A stretch of 64,000 bases of DNA from Asterella californica. Taxonomy: Eukaryota > Streptophyta > Marchantiopsida > Marchantiales > Aytoniaceae. The position numbers and the translations under genes were made by a program. The notes below the pieces were generated by a model. It saw only the letters and a list, made by a program, of their open reading frames with translations, was not told where the DNA came from and searched no databases. Within the stretch, counting starts at the first letter, position 1; the number at the start of each line of letters is the position of its first letter. This document shows positions 22,301 to 35,013 of this stretch, piece after piece. The stretch is taken from contig JAYKYS010000018.1 in the NCBI GenBank assembly GCA_036924285.1, positions 6,510,001 through 6,574,000 of the forward strand. Direction: 5' to 3'.

Positions 22301-25300
22301 TTTACGGAGCGTTCTTAGTGTGCTTCTGTAAGTGCCGGTCTATGTGGTTCGAGCGAGATGGAAGAACTATCCACATACACATCTGATTTCGTAATCACAA
22401 AGCCTACGTATATGAGATAGCTAGATGAAGCTGATACTCCGAAGAATTGCATTGACTATTTCTCTTGCATGTGCAAAACCCAAGAAAAAAACACTGCCGT
22501 TACAGACCAAATTCTAATCTTCTTGGACCTGAAAACCAAAGTATGCAGTGCAATCACCAACAAAGAGCTTTCCTCACTTTGAGCTTTGAAAACATGCGTA
22601 TGCCTTTAGCCACGTCAATGAATGCTAGCTTTTGTGGTGTCGTTACGATTACAGCAGCCGTAAGAGGCAGCACCTGCACAAGGATACATGCCATCTACAC
22701 ATGAGTATAACCATGAGGAGAGTCTCGATCAGACTAGCAAGACCGTTACTAAGACTCGTTGTAGACCCGTAAGGGCGAATACTGAGCACCGAAGGGTACT
22801 GAACAAAAATCCTAAAAACACATACGCTAGATCATACATGGGCCAACAATCCAGCTAGGAGAGTCTCATTTCCACGTCTCGAAACAGAAATACAAGTCCA
22901 GAGGAAGTATCGAAGAGTCCCAAGTGTGAACTTGTGGAAGGTGATTATCACACTGGCCCATGAGAGATGGCCTGATGGACTACTGAAAAGCGTAACGAGT
23001 TTCTACCTGACAAAGAGTAAGTTGAATATCACCAGTCCCAGGAGGCATATCTATAATAAGATAGTCCAACTCACCCCTGCAAGGCGCATTCACTTGGTGG
23101 TCAGTCTTGCTCGTCGTAGACTAACCTTTAACCTTTTACACTTACGCGGTTGACCTAAAACACAATTCTAACTCATTGTTATAGCAACATCCATGTACTA
23201 CAACAACCGAACAGAGTACTCTGCTAGAAAGCCAGCCATCCTACTGACCCACCAATCTGATGTGGTCAAAAGCTGGTTGATAACACCAGACACCATCGGT
23301 CCTCGCATGATGGCACTACCCTGGCCTGCAAATCCGAAAGAAACCAGTTTCACTCCCATGTATTCTGTCGGAATTATAGCTCGCGTCTCAGCATCCTGCA
23401 TACAACGACCGCTCTTAAGCTTCGAAACCATGCTCCCTAAGGTAACTAAGAACATACAATGAAATCTAACTCTTGCAGCTTAAATCAAAACAAATCTTCA
23501 CTCAAATACGACAAGCACCGGACGCTGTCGGCCAGTAACAACAGATAGTCTTCGATTATGTGACCGTCAATCGATATTGATGCCGGATAAAGAGCATCAA
23601 GATCATTGAGAAAATCTGCAAAACTTAGCCAATTCAGAAAGGCAATGAGTACTGATTGTCGCTTAAAAACGGGTCCTGTGTACTTACCATCTGCAGAACT
23701 CTTATCTCTGGCGACACCATAGTTGGAAGACTAGGACCATAAACATCCGCGTCGAATATCCCCACTCTTGCACCCATCCCTGCTAGTGAATATGCGAGAT
23801 TAACTGCGCATGTTGATTTACCCACACCGCCCTGCAGATGTAGACAAGAATTAGAAGTGTTCAAGAACCATGCCCCGAAGTAGTGGTTTCGTCCGAGAAT
23901 CTCGTATAGATCAATGACCATCTATGACTAGGAGCTCTGTCCTTGTCAAACGACCAGCGCTCACTAACAGAAACTTCTGAACCACGTATAGAGAAACTCC
24001 TTTTCCACAAGGCTGTCTTCCTCTGAAATTTCCAATAAATTTTCCCGCTTGAACTTCCAAGAGATCTGCAAACTAAATAGTCTGGGTGCTGAAATCTGTC
24101 TTCCTCTTAGAGTAAATTAGACACCAGTTTCAAAAATACCTTACAACTTGAAACTGCCACAACATTTGAAACGCGTTGTAAGCCCTGTGGTACGTTCTCG
24201 GCGATCAATGGCTTTGCTGGTTGGGAAGATAAGGTGACGATCACCTCTTTGACCCAAGGCAAGCTTCCTACCCTGTCCTCCGATTCTTGGAGAAACTGGG
24301 AAATTCATGGAGAAGAATAATCAGTTGAAAGAGAGGTGTGATATCTGTAGCACAAGTTCTGCTGGAACGATGCCAGAACCAACCAGCGAATAAACAGTAA
24401 CGAAATATGCCCGTAAGAGCATGTATACGTAAGTTTACAACATCAGAATTTCTGCAAGTAATCGCACCATGTCTTTGACAGGACAAGCTGGTGTTGTAAG
24501 TTCCAGCACGAAAGAAACCTGAGCCATCGGTTGCAAAACAAGACATCAAGTTAGGAAAACACATCGCACGAAAATAATGCACTCAACAGGCCGGACCTGA
24601 CACTGATACCGATATCGATGCCAGACTGAACAAGAGTGCGTGCATGCGAAACAACTTCTGGAGAAATCTCAGCTCATTAACCAATTCAAATTTCCTGGCA
24701 ATCGAGTCCAAGGTGACGATGCAATTTCCGTTGAGCCAGCCTCGAAGCAGAACACAAGAAAATTCACTTTAAACTTCCTTACAATTTCTGTCAGTGAATT
24801 CGACTGTTTTAGTACACTACCTTCCCAACCGTTTCATCGATCTCTAAATTCTTGACAAATCCACATGACACTATATCCGTTCCAAAGTCCGGATCAATGA
24901 TCTTCGAGAGCTCCTTCAGGACTTCCGCTTCGCTCTTCACGCTCGAGTACTGTGATGCGGCAGCAACTGCGCATCCAACAAAAATGTTAACAACTGATAG
25001 ACTGGTTAGTCCAATTCGAACTATGCAAAGAGTTTGAGTCCAAATTACAACACTCAGCATTACTTGGGAAGAAGCACGACCTCCAAAAACTTTCGCCGAA
25101 GCTGATACATTAAAATTAGTTCTTCGCTCCCTCAGATGACGCTGTTCGGGAAATGAACATCTGCGACCCCCAACTCCTGAATTCAGCAAGGAATCTTCAA
25201 GACGTTGGCCGCGAACACTCTGTTCAAGGGACGCACTCCTGGCGACAAGGTTACCACCTGCTCTTGACACTGACCGAAATCCTTCCCTTCCAGCAGCAAC

Positions 25301-25423
25301 GGCGGTCCCAAAGTCCACCTTCTCAACTTCTAGCGCCACACCCGTCAAGCGAATTTTGTTGTCCACCACTCCGCTCCATGCAGCCGTTCTGAATTCTAAG
25401 CCGACAGACGGACAATGCGCCAT
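19351..25423 (-). CDS. HCF101: HCF101-like chloroplast Fe-S cluster scaffold (Mrp/NBP35-family P-loop ATPase), 14 exons
   Basis: Exons: 25423-25064, 24949-24821, 24518-24468, 24295-24140, 23831-23688, 23395-23253, 23076-23007, 22673-22578, 21991-21902, 21601-21548, 21172-21049, 20884-20760, 19872-19750, 19581-19351. All introns are GT-AG and every phase closes, giving 631 residues. The start is ATG 25423 ([11 protein letters not shown]); residues 1-120 look like a plastid transit peptide. A MIP18/DUF59 domain follows ([16 protein letters not shown]; conserved Cys175 in [10 protein letters not shown]). Then comes the ATPase: P-loop CKGGVGKST 231-239 across the exon 4/5 junction, [19 protein letters not shown] 338-344, Cys350 in LTLCQ, Cys394 in ENMC. 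A DUF971 domain lies at about 510-600. Family role: HCF101 carries [4Fe-4S] clusters in the stroma and is needed for photosystem I assembly. A tail of about 45 residues beyond LVDVP looks lineage-specific. Confidence 0.95.
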
Positions 25424-26559
25424 TGCCACACTGCCTTGGCGCACCGTAAATCTCACTGGATAGAACTTGTTAACAGCTTGTGAGTTCTAGTTTCGCATTA
25501 CGAGAAGTGTACGAGCTGGCCAGACTCGTGAAGAGAGCGAGCTCAGCACAGCGTGCAACTGTGTGAGTGGAGAAGAGGATTCGAAATCCACGAGAACATC
25601 ATCTGTCACCCGTCGGCGTCGGGCGGTCGGAAACATATCCACCTCCAGTTATGGATGTCCGGGAGACAAATCTCTACACGGTTGTGGGACCCAATGACCC
25701 GGCGTACTGTTCACTGTAAGTATACGGCAGTGCTCGGGAAGGTTTCCGGTGAAAGGAAAGAAAAATCAACAAAAATCTGACATTTTCTCGAAAAACCTAA
25801 CGTAATTTGCATTGAAATGTTGAGTTTTTCCTCGAAATTTTCCGACTTGGCTCGATAGGGCTAATTCGGGAAAAAACTGCAACTCATCGAGCATTATTAT
25901 ACGGTATGGTATTCTTGTAAAGGGTAACACTCGTATCCGCAAATTAAAGAAGGATAATCAACATTTCAGAATTGAATTGAATTGACATGTGAAATTTCAT
26001 GATACTTTTAAGATTATTTTTCATTTCTCAGATCCAGTTCTGGTTACTCATTTTGTTTAGCTATTCGGAAAAAAATTAAGTAACGCTTTTGCACCATGTA
26101 TTGGATATGAGAAATCTAACTATGATCCACTTGAAGACCGTGCAATATTCTCATTATATTTGTCTCGTCAATATCACATACAGATGCATATGAGATAATT
26201 ACACATGTTACATTTACTACAGAGATTAGTGTTTACGTTAAGATGCAAGACATCACGAGTTCAAAATCCAGACTACCCAGCGGAAACATAAGATATTGAA
26301 TCTAAAGCAGAGGAGATTATTTAATACAGATCTATAAAGCAAACTTCTAAGAATCAAAGCAGAGGAGAAATTATTTAACACAGAGCTAGAAAAGTAGATA
26401 ATAACTATTATTCACAAACTTAGAGGGGTAGTCTAAAAATCAAAACATACTAAGAGCACTCCAAGATAACATCTGATTCGTTTTGAGGTAAAATATTCAT
26501 ATTTAGAAATATGAAAATATTGTGATACATGAAGCGAATTGAGACTCAAGTGAATATTA
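25424..26559. other. Upstream of HCF101 and AT-rich spacer
   Basis: This stretch contains the presumed HCF101 promoter and 5' UTR (roughly 25,424-25,900) and then AT-rich sequence. I see no TATA box, ORF or repeat that I can support. Confidence 0.4.
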
Positions 26560-26569
26560 TACATGTAAG

Positions 26570-27040
26570 TGCGAACTTGATATTGAAATATACACAATTC
26601 TCACTTTCTCAACTGATAATAGATCCTCTCACTATTCACATCTATCCGACAACGACATAAAAATTTAACATTTCTTCATTCTCGTACATGTCAGTGAGAA
26701 CTTGATGTTGAAATATACACAATTCTCACTTCCTCAACTGATAATAAATCCTCTCACTATTCACATCTATCCGACAACGATATAAAAGCCTAACATTTCT
26801 CTTTTCTCGTACCACTATACACAATTCTCACTTTCTCAACAGATAATAAATCCTCTCACTATTCATATATATCCGACAACGCATAAAAATTTAACATTTC
26901 TCCATTCTCGTACATGTGAGTGCGAACTTGATGTGAAATATACACAATTCTCACTTTCTCAACTGATAATAAATCCTCTCACTATTCACATCTATCCGAC
27001 AATGATATAAAAGCCTAATAATTCTCTTTTCTCGTACCAG
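26570..27040. repeat. Minisatellite, four copies of an approximately 124-bp unit
   Basis: The motif TACACAATTCTCACT starts at 26591, 26715, 26818 and 26941, giving units of 124, 103 and 123 bp and a partial last one. Each carries CAACTGATAATA(A/G)ATCCTCTCACTATTCA, split over two phases, and ATCCGACAA. The 103-bp unit has lost about 20 bp at its end (the ACATGT-TTGATGTTGAAA part). The alternation between units suggests unequal crossing-over. Confidence 0.85.
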
Positions 27041-28375
<1,335 letters not shown>

Positions 28376-28735
28376 CTTGCATATCACCTCCTCCATCTTC
28401 TCATGATGGAGGAGGCTAATATGCAAGGGTTTAATTTATAACCTATCCTTCCGTTGAGAAAGATTTAGGTCATAAATTAAACTGCCATTAAAATGGATGT
28501 GCTTGTGAATAGTCTCTCAGATATGAATTTTCGAATGTGCATCTATCAATGCTATCTTTATAGGTTATCTCTGGATCTTTCGTATCTAGGTCTAACCATC
28601 ACTCAGAAACTTTGAGATAACTTTGACATTTCTTATCAATTTAGTATATATTTTTTGCTTAACACTTATAATTTATTATTTTAACAGCAAGTCGGTAAGA
28701 GTTCCCTTATTAAAGTTTTGATGTTGCATGCATAT
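28376..28735 (+). repeat. Hairpin-bearing dispersed repeat F, copy 1
   Basis: The repeat starts with a hairpin (CCTCCTCCATC .. GATGGAGGAGG, about 28,386-28,415). A second one follows (GTTTAATTTAT .. ATAAATTAAAC, about 28,429-28,483). Its 3' part (TTAGTATATATTTT...GATGTTGCATGC) recurs in the same order at 61,709-62,050. It is non-coding and MITE-like in appearance, but terminal inverted repeats and target duplications are not clear. Confidence 0.6.
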
Positions 28736-29920
28736 GATACGATAGTGGATTACCGCCTCAAGAAGCACAACATGTCCAACTTTTGCAGAAATCAATCAAG
28801 AGACGTTCATGTGAATTGTCGTGTTATATTTTGCTTTTGCTGGTAAAATGACTAAGTTTACAACCATGATGAAGATAGAGTTTCAAAAATCTCAACGGAT
28901 ATTTGTTACTGCAAGGCAAGTTGGCAAGAGAACAAATCAAAACGGAGAATTGTTTCTTAAGATAAAGAGGTTCAGTAAAGAGTTTTACTTCAATCACCAC
29001 AATAAAAGAAAACGTAAGACAAATGGTACATATTTACCAGTAGATACATTAGGGGTGTCAAAGTTAAGCATAAATATTTCTAAATGGTTGAAAGGACAAA
29101 ACCTGTAACTTTCCAACGGACACTTTTTGTATAGAACCATGACTTGTTTTAGGTCGCATTTCTGAGTTGAAAATGTAATTTGTTCATTAATTATTTTTGA
29201 CCTCTGACAACTAAAATCATAACCTGAATGATAGATCTCTACTGCAGAAACAAAAAGATGAAATGAGTGAAAACTAAATAAGAAAATACCTGCAGCATTT
29301 TTCTACAGATACCTCCAGAAGTTCTCGTAAACAACATCTGCAAAAATCTAGCCGAAATGATAATTCTTCTCGCCGATAGAAGTATTTGGAAAAAGTTTTA
29401 ACTTTGACACCGATATTATAACAATGGGAGCAATACCATCGTTTGATGTCCAAATTTTAAGAAACAAGATGGATGCTTAGATCAAAAAGTATATTCCCGA
29501 GAAACTCAAACAAACGCAAGTTGGGGTTGAGTCTATCAACAGGATTTGCTATGATGCATGAGCAAAAGCACAAAAGTAGAGGTGATTTTCCTAAGGAAAA
29601 TTGGTGTCTATGTTATTCGTCTCGAGTTTATCTAACTTGGACCAGGACCAAAATATGCATGCTAGATGAAATTCTGAGAATTTTTGCTCTTTGGCTGTTA
29701 TAGGAGAAATATATAAGTGTTAAATGAAAATCATATCCCAAATAGATGAAAATAATTAAAAAATATTCACTGTTAGTCCATATTCAAAAAGACGAGAAGA
29801 CCAGGATATAAACCATAATGCATGAGTCGACTGTTGCGCTACTAAATATAAAAGTCCGAGAACCTAAACCTAATTATACATTAATCAGTCTATTCATTAG
29901 AATGAAACTATGCATAGTCC
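28736..29920. other. AT-rich spacer with two short basic frames
   Basis: Plus-strand frames at 28,821-29,108 (95 codons, Lys-rich) and 29,473-29,703 have no recognisable family. I consider them likely to be chance or decayed repeat sequence. Confidence 0.35.
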
Positions 29921-29924
29921 CAAA

Positions 29925-30745
29925 ATTATCATCCAAATAGTTTTAGAATGTCCACCAAATGTATTACTTATGTTTCCCAATGTGCCACTTTTGTTTTGAT
30001 TTTTTAAGGGAGGTCATTATAGTAATCTGATTTTATAATACACAATACTTCTTCTTTAAAAAATATCAATTACTTAATTAAATACTCCAGTATAATTATA
30101 TATATATGATATATATATTGAATTGAATTGCATAATATACATACATCTATTGCGTCATAAACAATAATATATATTCAACAATTCAGCAAATAAAACAACT
30201 TGAAAACCAATTACCACGAAATAGCAAATGATCGTTTCTAATTAGACTATTACGTTTGAGATGCATATTGAAATTAGAAAAGAGAGCAGAAACTCAAACT
30301 GCATTTGATCAATGTTATTCTAAAAATTAGTATATAACCAACTAGCCAATCCCAATAGTCCAAATATGACATCAAATGTTCCACTTCTGTTCATCAAATG
30401 TTTCACTTTCATGTTGAACTAAAAAATGGGATCAATACAGTTATATTATTCTTATAGTATATAATACTAATCTTATTTTATCTATAATATATTAATCAAT
30501 AAATACAATTATATCCAAAGAAATAGATATGATATATAAATAATATATATTTTTAAAAATTTATCAAAAACAATCAGAGTACATATTTGTTTAAACAAAA
30601 CAACTTACAGATCATATATCATAAAATTGACCCCTGTCACATTAAATACAATAACTTCAAGAGGCATCCTGAAGTTAGAAAAGGTACAAAAACTCTTCTT
30701 GCATTTGACAAATATTATTGTATTGCTCAAACACAAAATATGAAA
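29925..30745 (+). repeat. Tandemly duplicated, diverged approximately 400-bp block
   Basis: Copy 1 (about 29,925-30,335) and copy 2 (about 30,345-30,745) share ordered pieces: TCCAAATA with a CAAATGT / CCACTT run near the start, AAAACAACTT in the middle, and TGAA(A/G)TTAGAAAAG ... GCATTTGA(T/C)(C/A)AA .. TTATT near the end. The copies are quite diverged and AT-rich, so the boundaries are approximate. Confidence 0.45.
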
Positions 30746-31847
30746 ATGTATGATTTTTATTTCTCATCTTTCATCACAAGGATGGAGGGAATTACATCAA
30801 GTAGAAATTATTGGGTTAATGTCATACTAGAATTTAATTCTTTCTTATCGCTTGTATCATCTAAACTTCAGTTCTAAATGTATCTTTGAACTTGGCAGAC
30901 CATGATAAGCTGAGAAAATGGTGTCATGTTGTGACACGACTCACATGTGAATTTAGCGTAGATCTTGTATTGTGTTGATTTTATGTGTTCGTGTAACTCG
31001 TCTGACACGTATGAAGTGTCACGTTCACTGTTATCTGATGTGAGATCGTACGGTAGTGAGACGTGCCAGCTCAATGATCCGTGGACATTTGCATTAGTGG
31101 CTCTTGTCTTCAAATTTGGATATAAGATAGAGGGCCGAGTGTTCGTGAGGACATTCTTCTTTACTTGGTGTTTGCAAGTATTTCTTAGTGTCTTACATGG
31201 AGGGTGACGAGTTGCAAGAGTTGTACTCATGGATGGAGGATTGATTTGGATTTGGGATCTTTCACTCCTGAATCTATTCCATATCAAGCTTCACTACATC
31301 CTCACGATTCACTTTCAATAATGATCCGCTGTCTATTTTGATGAAGAGTTCATGAAGAGAGTGATGGACTTGCCTACTATGGTGATTTTTTCGATCTTCA
31401 CGTACGGAGAGAATTGAGACCTGATTGTATACATATTACGTTGACGGGTGAATGGACCTGAACTTTTCACCCAATGTTATTTTCAACGTCTAGGTTGATA
31501 TCCGACTTTAGATCAATCATCGTGCATGGATCACAAGGAACTTTGGAGAGGAATACTAAAATCAAGTGATGACTTTCTCATTTCTTTTTGTAGTATTTTT
31601 CATCGTAGATCAGTTTAATGTCATTATTTTGACTTTGTATCGAATCTCGTGTATATTCGTGTGATTATTACTTATATGTCCTAACGAGAGTGATTGTCTT
31701 GTGTTAAGTTTGAGGTCTGAAGTATTTTAGTTCAAACTTTGAAGGTGTGAGAGTGTTTTTGGGTTACAACTCGATCTATAGTGCCAAGTAGGAGATAAAG
31801 TGATCTTCAATCTTCTTTCTCGTTGGTCTATTTTTTTTTTACCTTTT
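30746..31847. other. Spacer without recognisable genes
   Basis: A 137-codon minus-strand frame (30,874-31,287) contains no known motif. The surroundings resemble old LTR sequence, but I cannot assign it. Confidence 0.35.
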
Positions 31848-32770
31848 ACCAATCGGATTCAATCAAGTTCAATAGACGATTTTGGGATTTCAAAGGTCTT
31901 TCCATGAGTCAATTGGTAAGCTCTCAAGCTAGGCTATGATATGGAGGGGAATATTGATCAATTTGGAGCTGTGAGTGTGGGGTTATGATCGTCTAAAGTC
32001 AAGAGGATCAAATCGGTACCTCGAGTCAAGTTTCTAAGTGCCTCAAGAGTTTGAGAGATGATTTTCCAGTATTGCCAAGGGGGTTGGATAGATGTTGTTC
32101 TGGTTGCACTGACATAAATTAGTCTTATGTTTGGATTGGGTTTGACCTCGAAATGATCGAAGCTGTTGTAACAACTGAAAGATAGAAGTAAAACCGTTTT
32201 GGTTGGATTCAAGGGTTGAGTTGTTTCATGAGCATGGAGTCGAATCTTTAAGTGAAAATTTGCAAGATTAGAGTGTGCCTTATCAATTTATTACTTGTGA
32301 AATTTCAACTCATCTGGTTTAGAGAATGTGTTGGGGTCGTGGATTTTGACCACGGGGTATGTAAAACTCATAGTTAGCACAAACGAAAGACGTGGTCCAT
32401 TTCGAGCAATCGGTTTGAGATCTGAAGCTGAAATTTAAGAGAGTTGTAGTAAGGGGTCAGAGAGAATTTCCTATGAAGTTTGAACCTAGTTGGGAGTTCA
32501 AGTTGGGAGCAATAGATGGCCAAAGTCTAGATTACAACATGGTAGGTTTTGAAGAAGAAGAGTGATTTCACCTACATCTCTTGGATGTCCTTTTACATAC
32601 GACTTGGGGTTTGGAGGTGGAACTTCTTGGAGGTGCTGCAAGTGAGTCAAGAGAGTTATGTTGTGAATTTGGCACGGTGATCATAATTAGAGAAAGTGGT
32701 ACACTATGTCAAAGTTGTTGAACCAGAATCTCCAACTCTAACTGTATCGACATCTAGCATTTGAACAAGG
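31848..32770 (+). repeat. Dispersed repeat D, copy 1 (plus orientation)
   Basis: About 0.92 kb matching 49,043-48,110 in reverse complement over its whole length. Shared segments include AGTCAAGAGG, GAGTTTGAGAGATGAT, AGAGAATGTGT..GGGTCGTGGATTTT, AGAGAGAATTTCCTA(T/C)GAAGTTTGA and ACTTGGGGTTTGGAGGT. It is non-coding. The size and lack of an ORF suggest an LTR or solo-LTR fragment of a retrotransposon family. Confidence 0.75.
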
Positions 32771-32807
32771 ATTCTTTTCTCTTCTTGAGTAATCTCAGGT
32801 CTTTTGA

Positions 32808-33263
32808 TCAATAGCTGAGGGACAAAGTCTTTGTTGATAATAAAGAAAACTGATATAATTGACTAGGCAAGCCTCCAGTATGTAGACTGAAGGTCAAAGA
32901 TAAAGAATAATGTTTAAGAAGATTATCCCTGATGTACATACGGACATCAAAGGTACAAGATAGAGCATCCAAATATGGAAAAAGAACATCAAGTAGATGA
33001 AGATTATCCTTGATGTATATACGGACATCAAAGGTCCAAGATAGAGCATCCAAATATGGAAAAAGAACATCATGTAGATGATTATTTTTCTTCGACCCAT
33101 CATAAGGTCTAAGGATTATACTAGTAAATGGAGAGTTTAGAGCGGCTTTATATGGAGAAGCGTCTATTAACATTGTATTTCTAGCACTATAAATTGGATA
33201 TCTCTTCCACACAGTACTGAGAGGTTTCCAAAAATAAGAACATTCTTGCCATCCTTCCCCCAA
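32808..33263 (-). CDS. Unidentified 151-codon ORF with a 27-residue internal tandem repeat
   Basis: An 81-bp unit (32,921-33,001, then 33,002-33,082) is duplicated with few changes. As 81 is a multiple of three, the ORF encodes the segment twice (core LLDVLFPYLDALS and FDVR.YI.DNL). The N-terminal part contains YFWKPLSTVWKRYPIYSA and no family that I know. It lies between repeats D and E and could well be transposon-derived. Confidence 0.3.
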   Translation of the reverse strand: MGEGWQECSYFWKPLSTVWKRYPIYSARNTMLIDASPYKAALNSPFTSIILRPYDGSKKNNHLHDVLFPYLDALSWTFDVRIYIKDNLHLLDVLFPYLDALSCTFDVRMYIRDNLLKHYSLSLTFSLHTGGLPSQLYQFSLLSTKTLSLSY

Positions 33264-33641
33264 CTTTGTTTAGAATCTAGGATTTTTTCTTGATCCCAAA
33301 TGAAGACTAACTTCTCTAAGAGATTGCTAAAGTCCCAACATGTAGTTGGTCTTGTTTAATATGTAATTAAAAGATTTATGTTTTGATACAAAATTGAAAA
33401 TGATGATAAACAACTCTAGAGCGAAACGCTCTACTCCAGCTTCTCTAACACGGTATGTGAGTACAACCTTCCGTGCAGTTATCTCTTATTCGCGGAATGC
33501 TAAATACAACATTCCACGGATAGGAGATGAGAGCGTGAAATGTTGTACTGCATGCTCCAATCTTATATGCGCGGAATGTTGAGTATAGACTTTTGTGCAA
33601 TCCACAGTGCGGAGGTCATCAAAGCATCCCGTGCTACTTTT

Positions 33642-33685
33642 GGGCATCTCACGAGATGCCCACTTCAGCGTTTCACACTGAAGTG
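33642..33685. repeat. Two adjoining short hairpins
   Basis: GGGCATCTC-AC-GAGATGCCC (33642-33661) is followed by CACTTCAG-9 nt-CTGAAGTG (33661-33685), sharing one base. Both stems are perfect. Confidence 0.7.
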
Positions 33686-33764
33686 AACAGAGCGAATGTC
33701 GTAACAGTATTTCATGTTTATACAACACGAAACAAGTGTGTGTTGTGTTTCACATGTCTACGAG

Positions 33765-35013
33765 GCGGTGTCGTGTCATGGATCGACTCTCATCTGAAAA
33801 TTTGTTTGCGATACTTACCATTATCACTCCAAAGACACTCATGGGACTAAAAATGAGGCTTTTGGCACAACTTCGGATCTTCACTTACATCGCATCAATG
33901 GGTAGAGCTCATTGTCAGCTTTCCATATGCACTTTGTCTACTTCATTTGGACGCCTAGTGGAGAAGTTACAAGACTCGAAGGATGAGAAAATCAAGCTCA
34001 ATCCTAGTTTACTTTTGCTGACTGGGTATTTGTAGCTCCATGCACTATACTAACGATGCAAGGGGTCTGCTTCCTCATTATCTGTGAATTTTTGTACGTA
34101 CAGCGTCACGTAAGGGGGCAGCTTAAGGGGTTAGCTTGTTTCTGCAATATGTCGGTGAACGGTTTAGAGAATTTAGAAGTCCAATGCATGCGCACAAGGT
34201 GTCATTGGGTTCAGATGCGTTGGTTAAGACGGTTCGTGAAGAGGTGGATCGGGGACTGTGTTCTGCGAGGAATTGAGACCCAAGAGAGATTTTTGGAGAC
34301 TTCAGTGACATGTGAAGGAGAGTTGGACCTTTCGACCCGTTCCGGAGTCCAAATTTGTTGTCCTTGGATCCATCAGGATGAGAATGCCAAGTTCTTCAGG
34401 AAATTGAAGATGATACGAAGTTTCATCAGGCGATTTGAGAGTTCTGGGTGAAATTGGCTCGCAAGGAAGCCCTTACGTCAGTTTTTCACTGTCTGCTACT
34501 TGAGATTGGGTTGTTCTTCGCGACCGGTGAACCAAGCTCTTCATTCTTGGTGCCTATGCGATCAAGGAGTCTTCACCTACGCACAGGAGAAGACAGTGTG
34601 TGGATTGGATTGTTGGATTGGGTGTGATAAGCAAGTTTGAGCCGTAGGGAGTCGATTTACGTTAGTTTTTTACATCGTGCGATCACATTTCTTGCGTGAT
34701 TTTGCGAGGGGAACTTCAAACGGCTTGTTTGGAGTCTCATTGGGTTCAGGATAGCTAGATCTACCTATCAGAGAAGATAGATATCAGATCAGACGATCCG
34801 TTTGGACAATGTGTGCGATTTTAAGCTACAAGAAGGAGTTTTAGAAAGTTCGATCACCTGCGATAAAAAATCGGAGATATCTCGACTGTTGGGAATCAGA
34901 TCTGAAGGTTTTCTGGACGAATGGAGTCAGGGAAGAAGACCCTATCGATATCTTAAGACAGTTTGACGAAAGGAGAAAGTTCTCAAATAAGTCTTTTTTG
35001 GTTCCTTCGCCAC
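33765..35013 (+). repeat. Dispersed repeat E, copy 1
   Basis: About 1.25 kb that recurs in the same orientation at 43,070-44,323. Landmarks shared in order are CACAACTTCGGATCTTCA, GGTAGAGCTCATTGTCA, TACTTCATTTGGACGC, AGGGGTCTGCTT, GATTGGATTGTTGG, GAGTCGATT, GGATAGCTAGATCTACCTA and GTCTTTTTT.ATTCCTTCGC. No ORF is conserved over the whole length, but both copies keep a minus-strand peptide block (SDSRQPRF.RF.IAGD). That suggests a transposon UTR/LTR or leader-coding piece. Confidence 0.75.
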
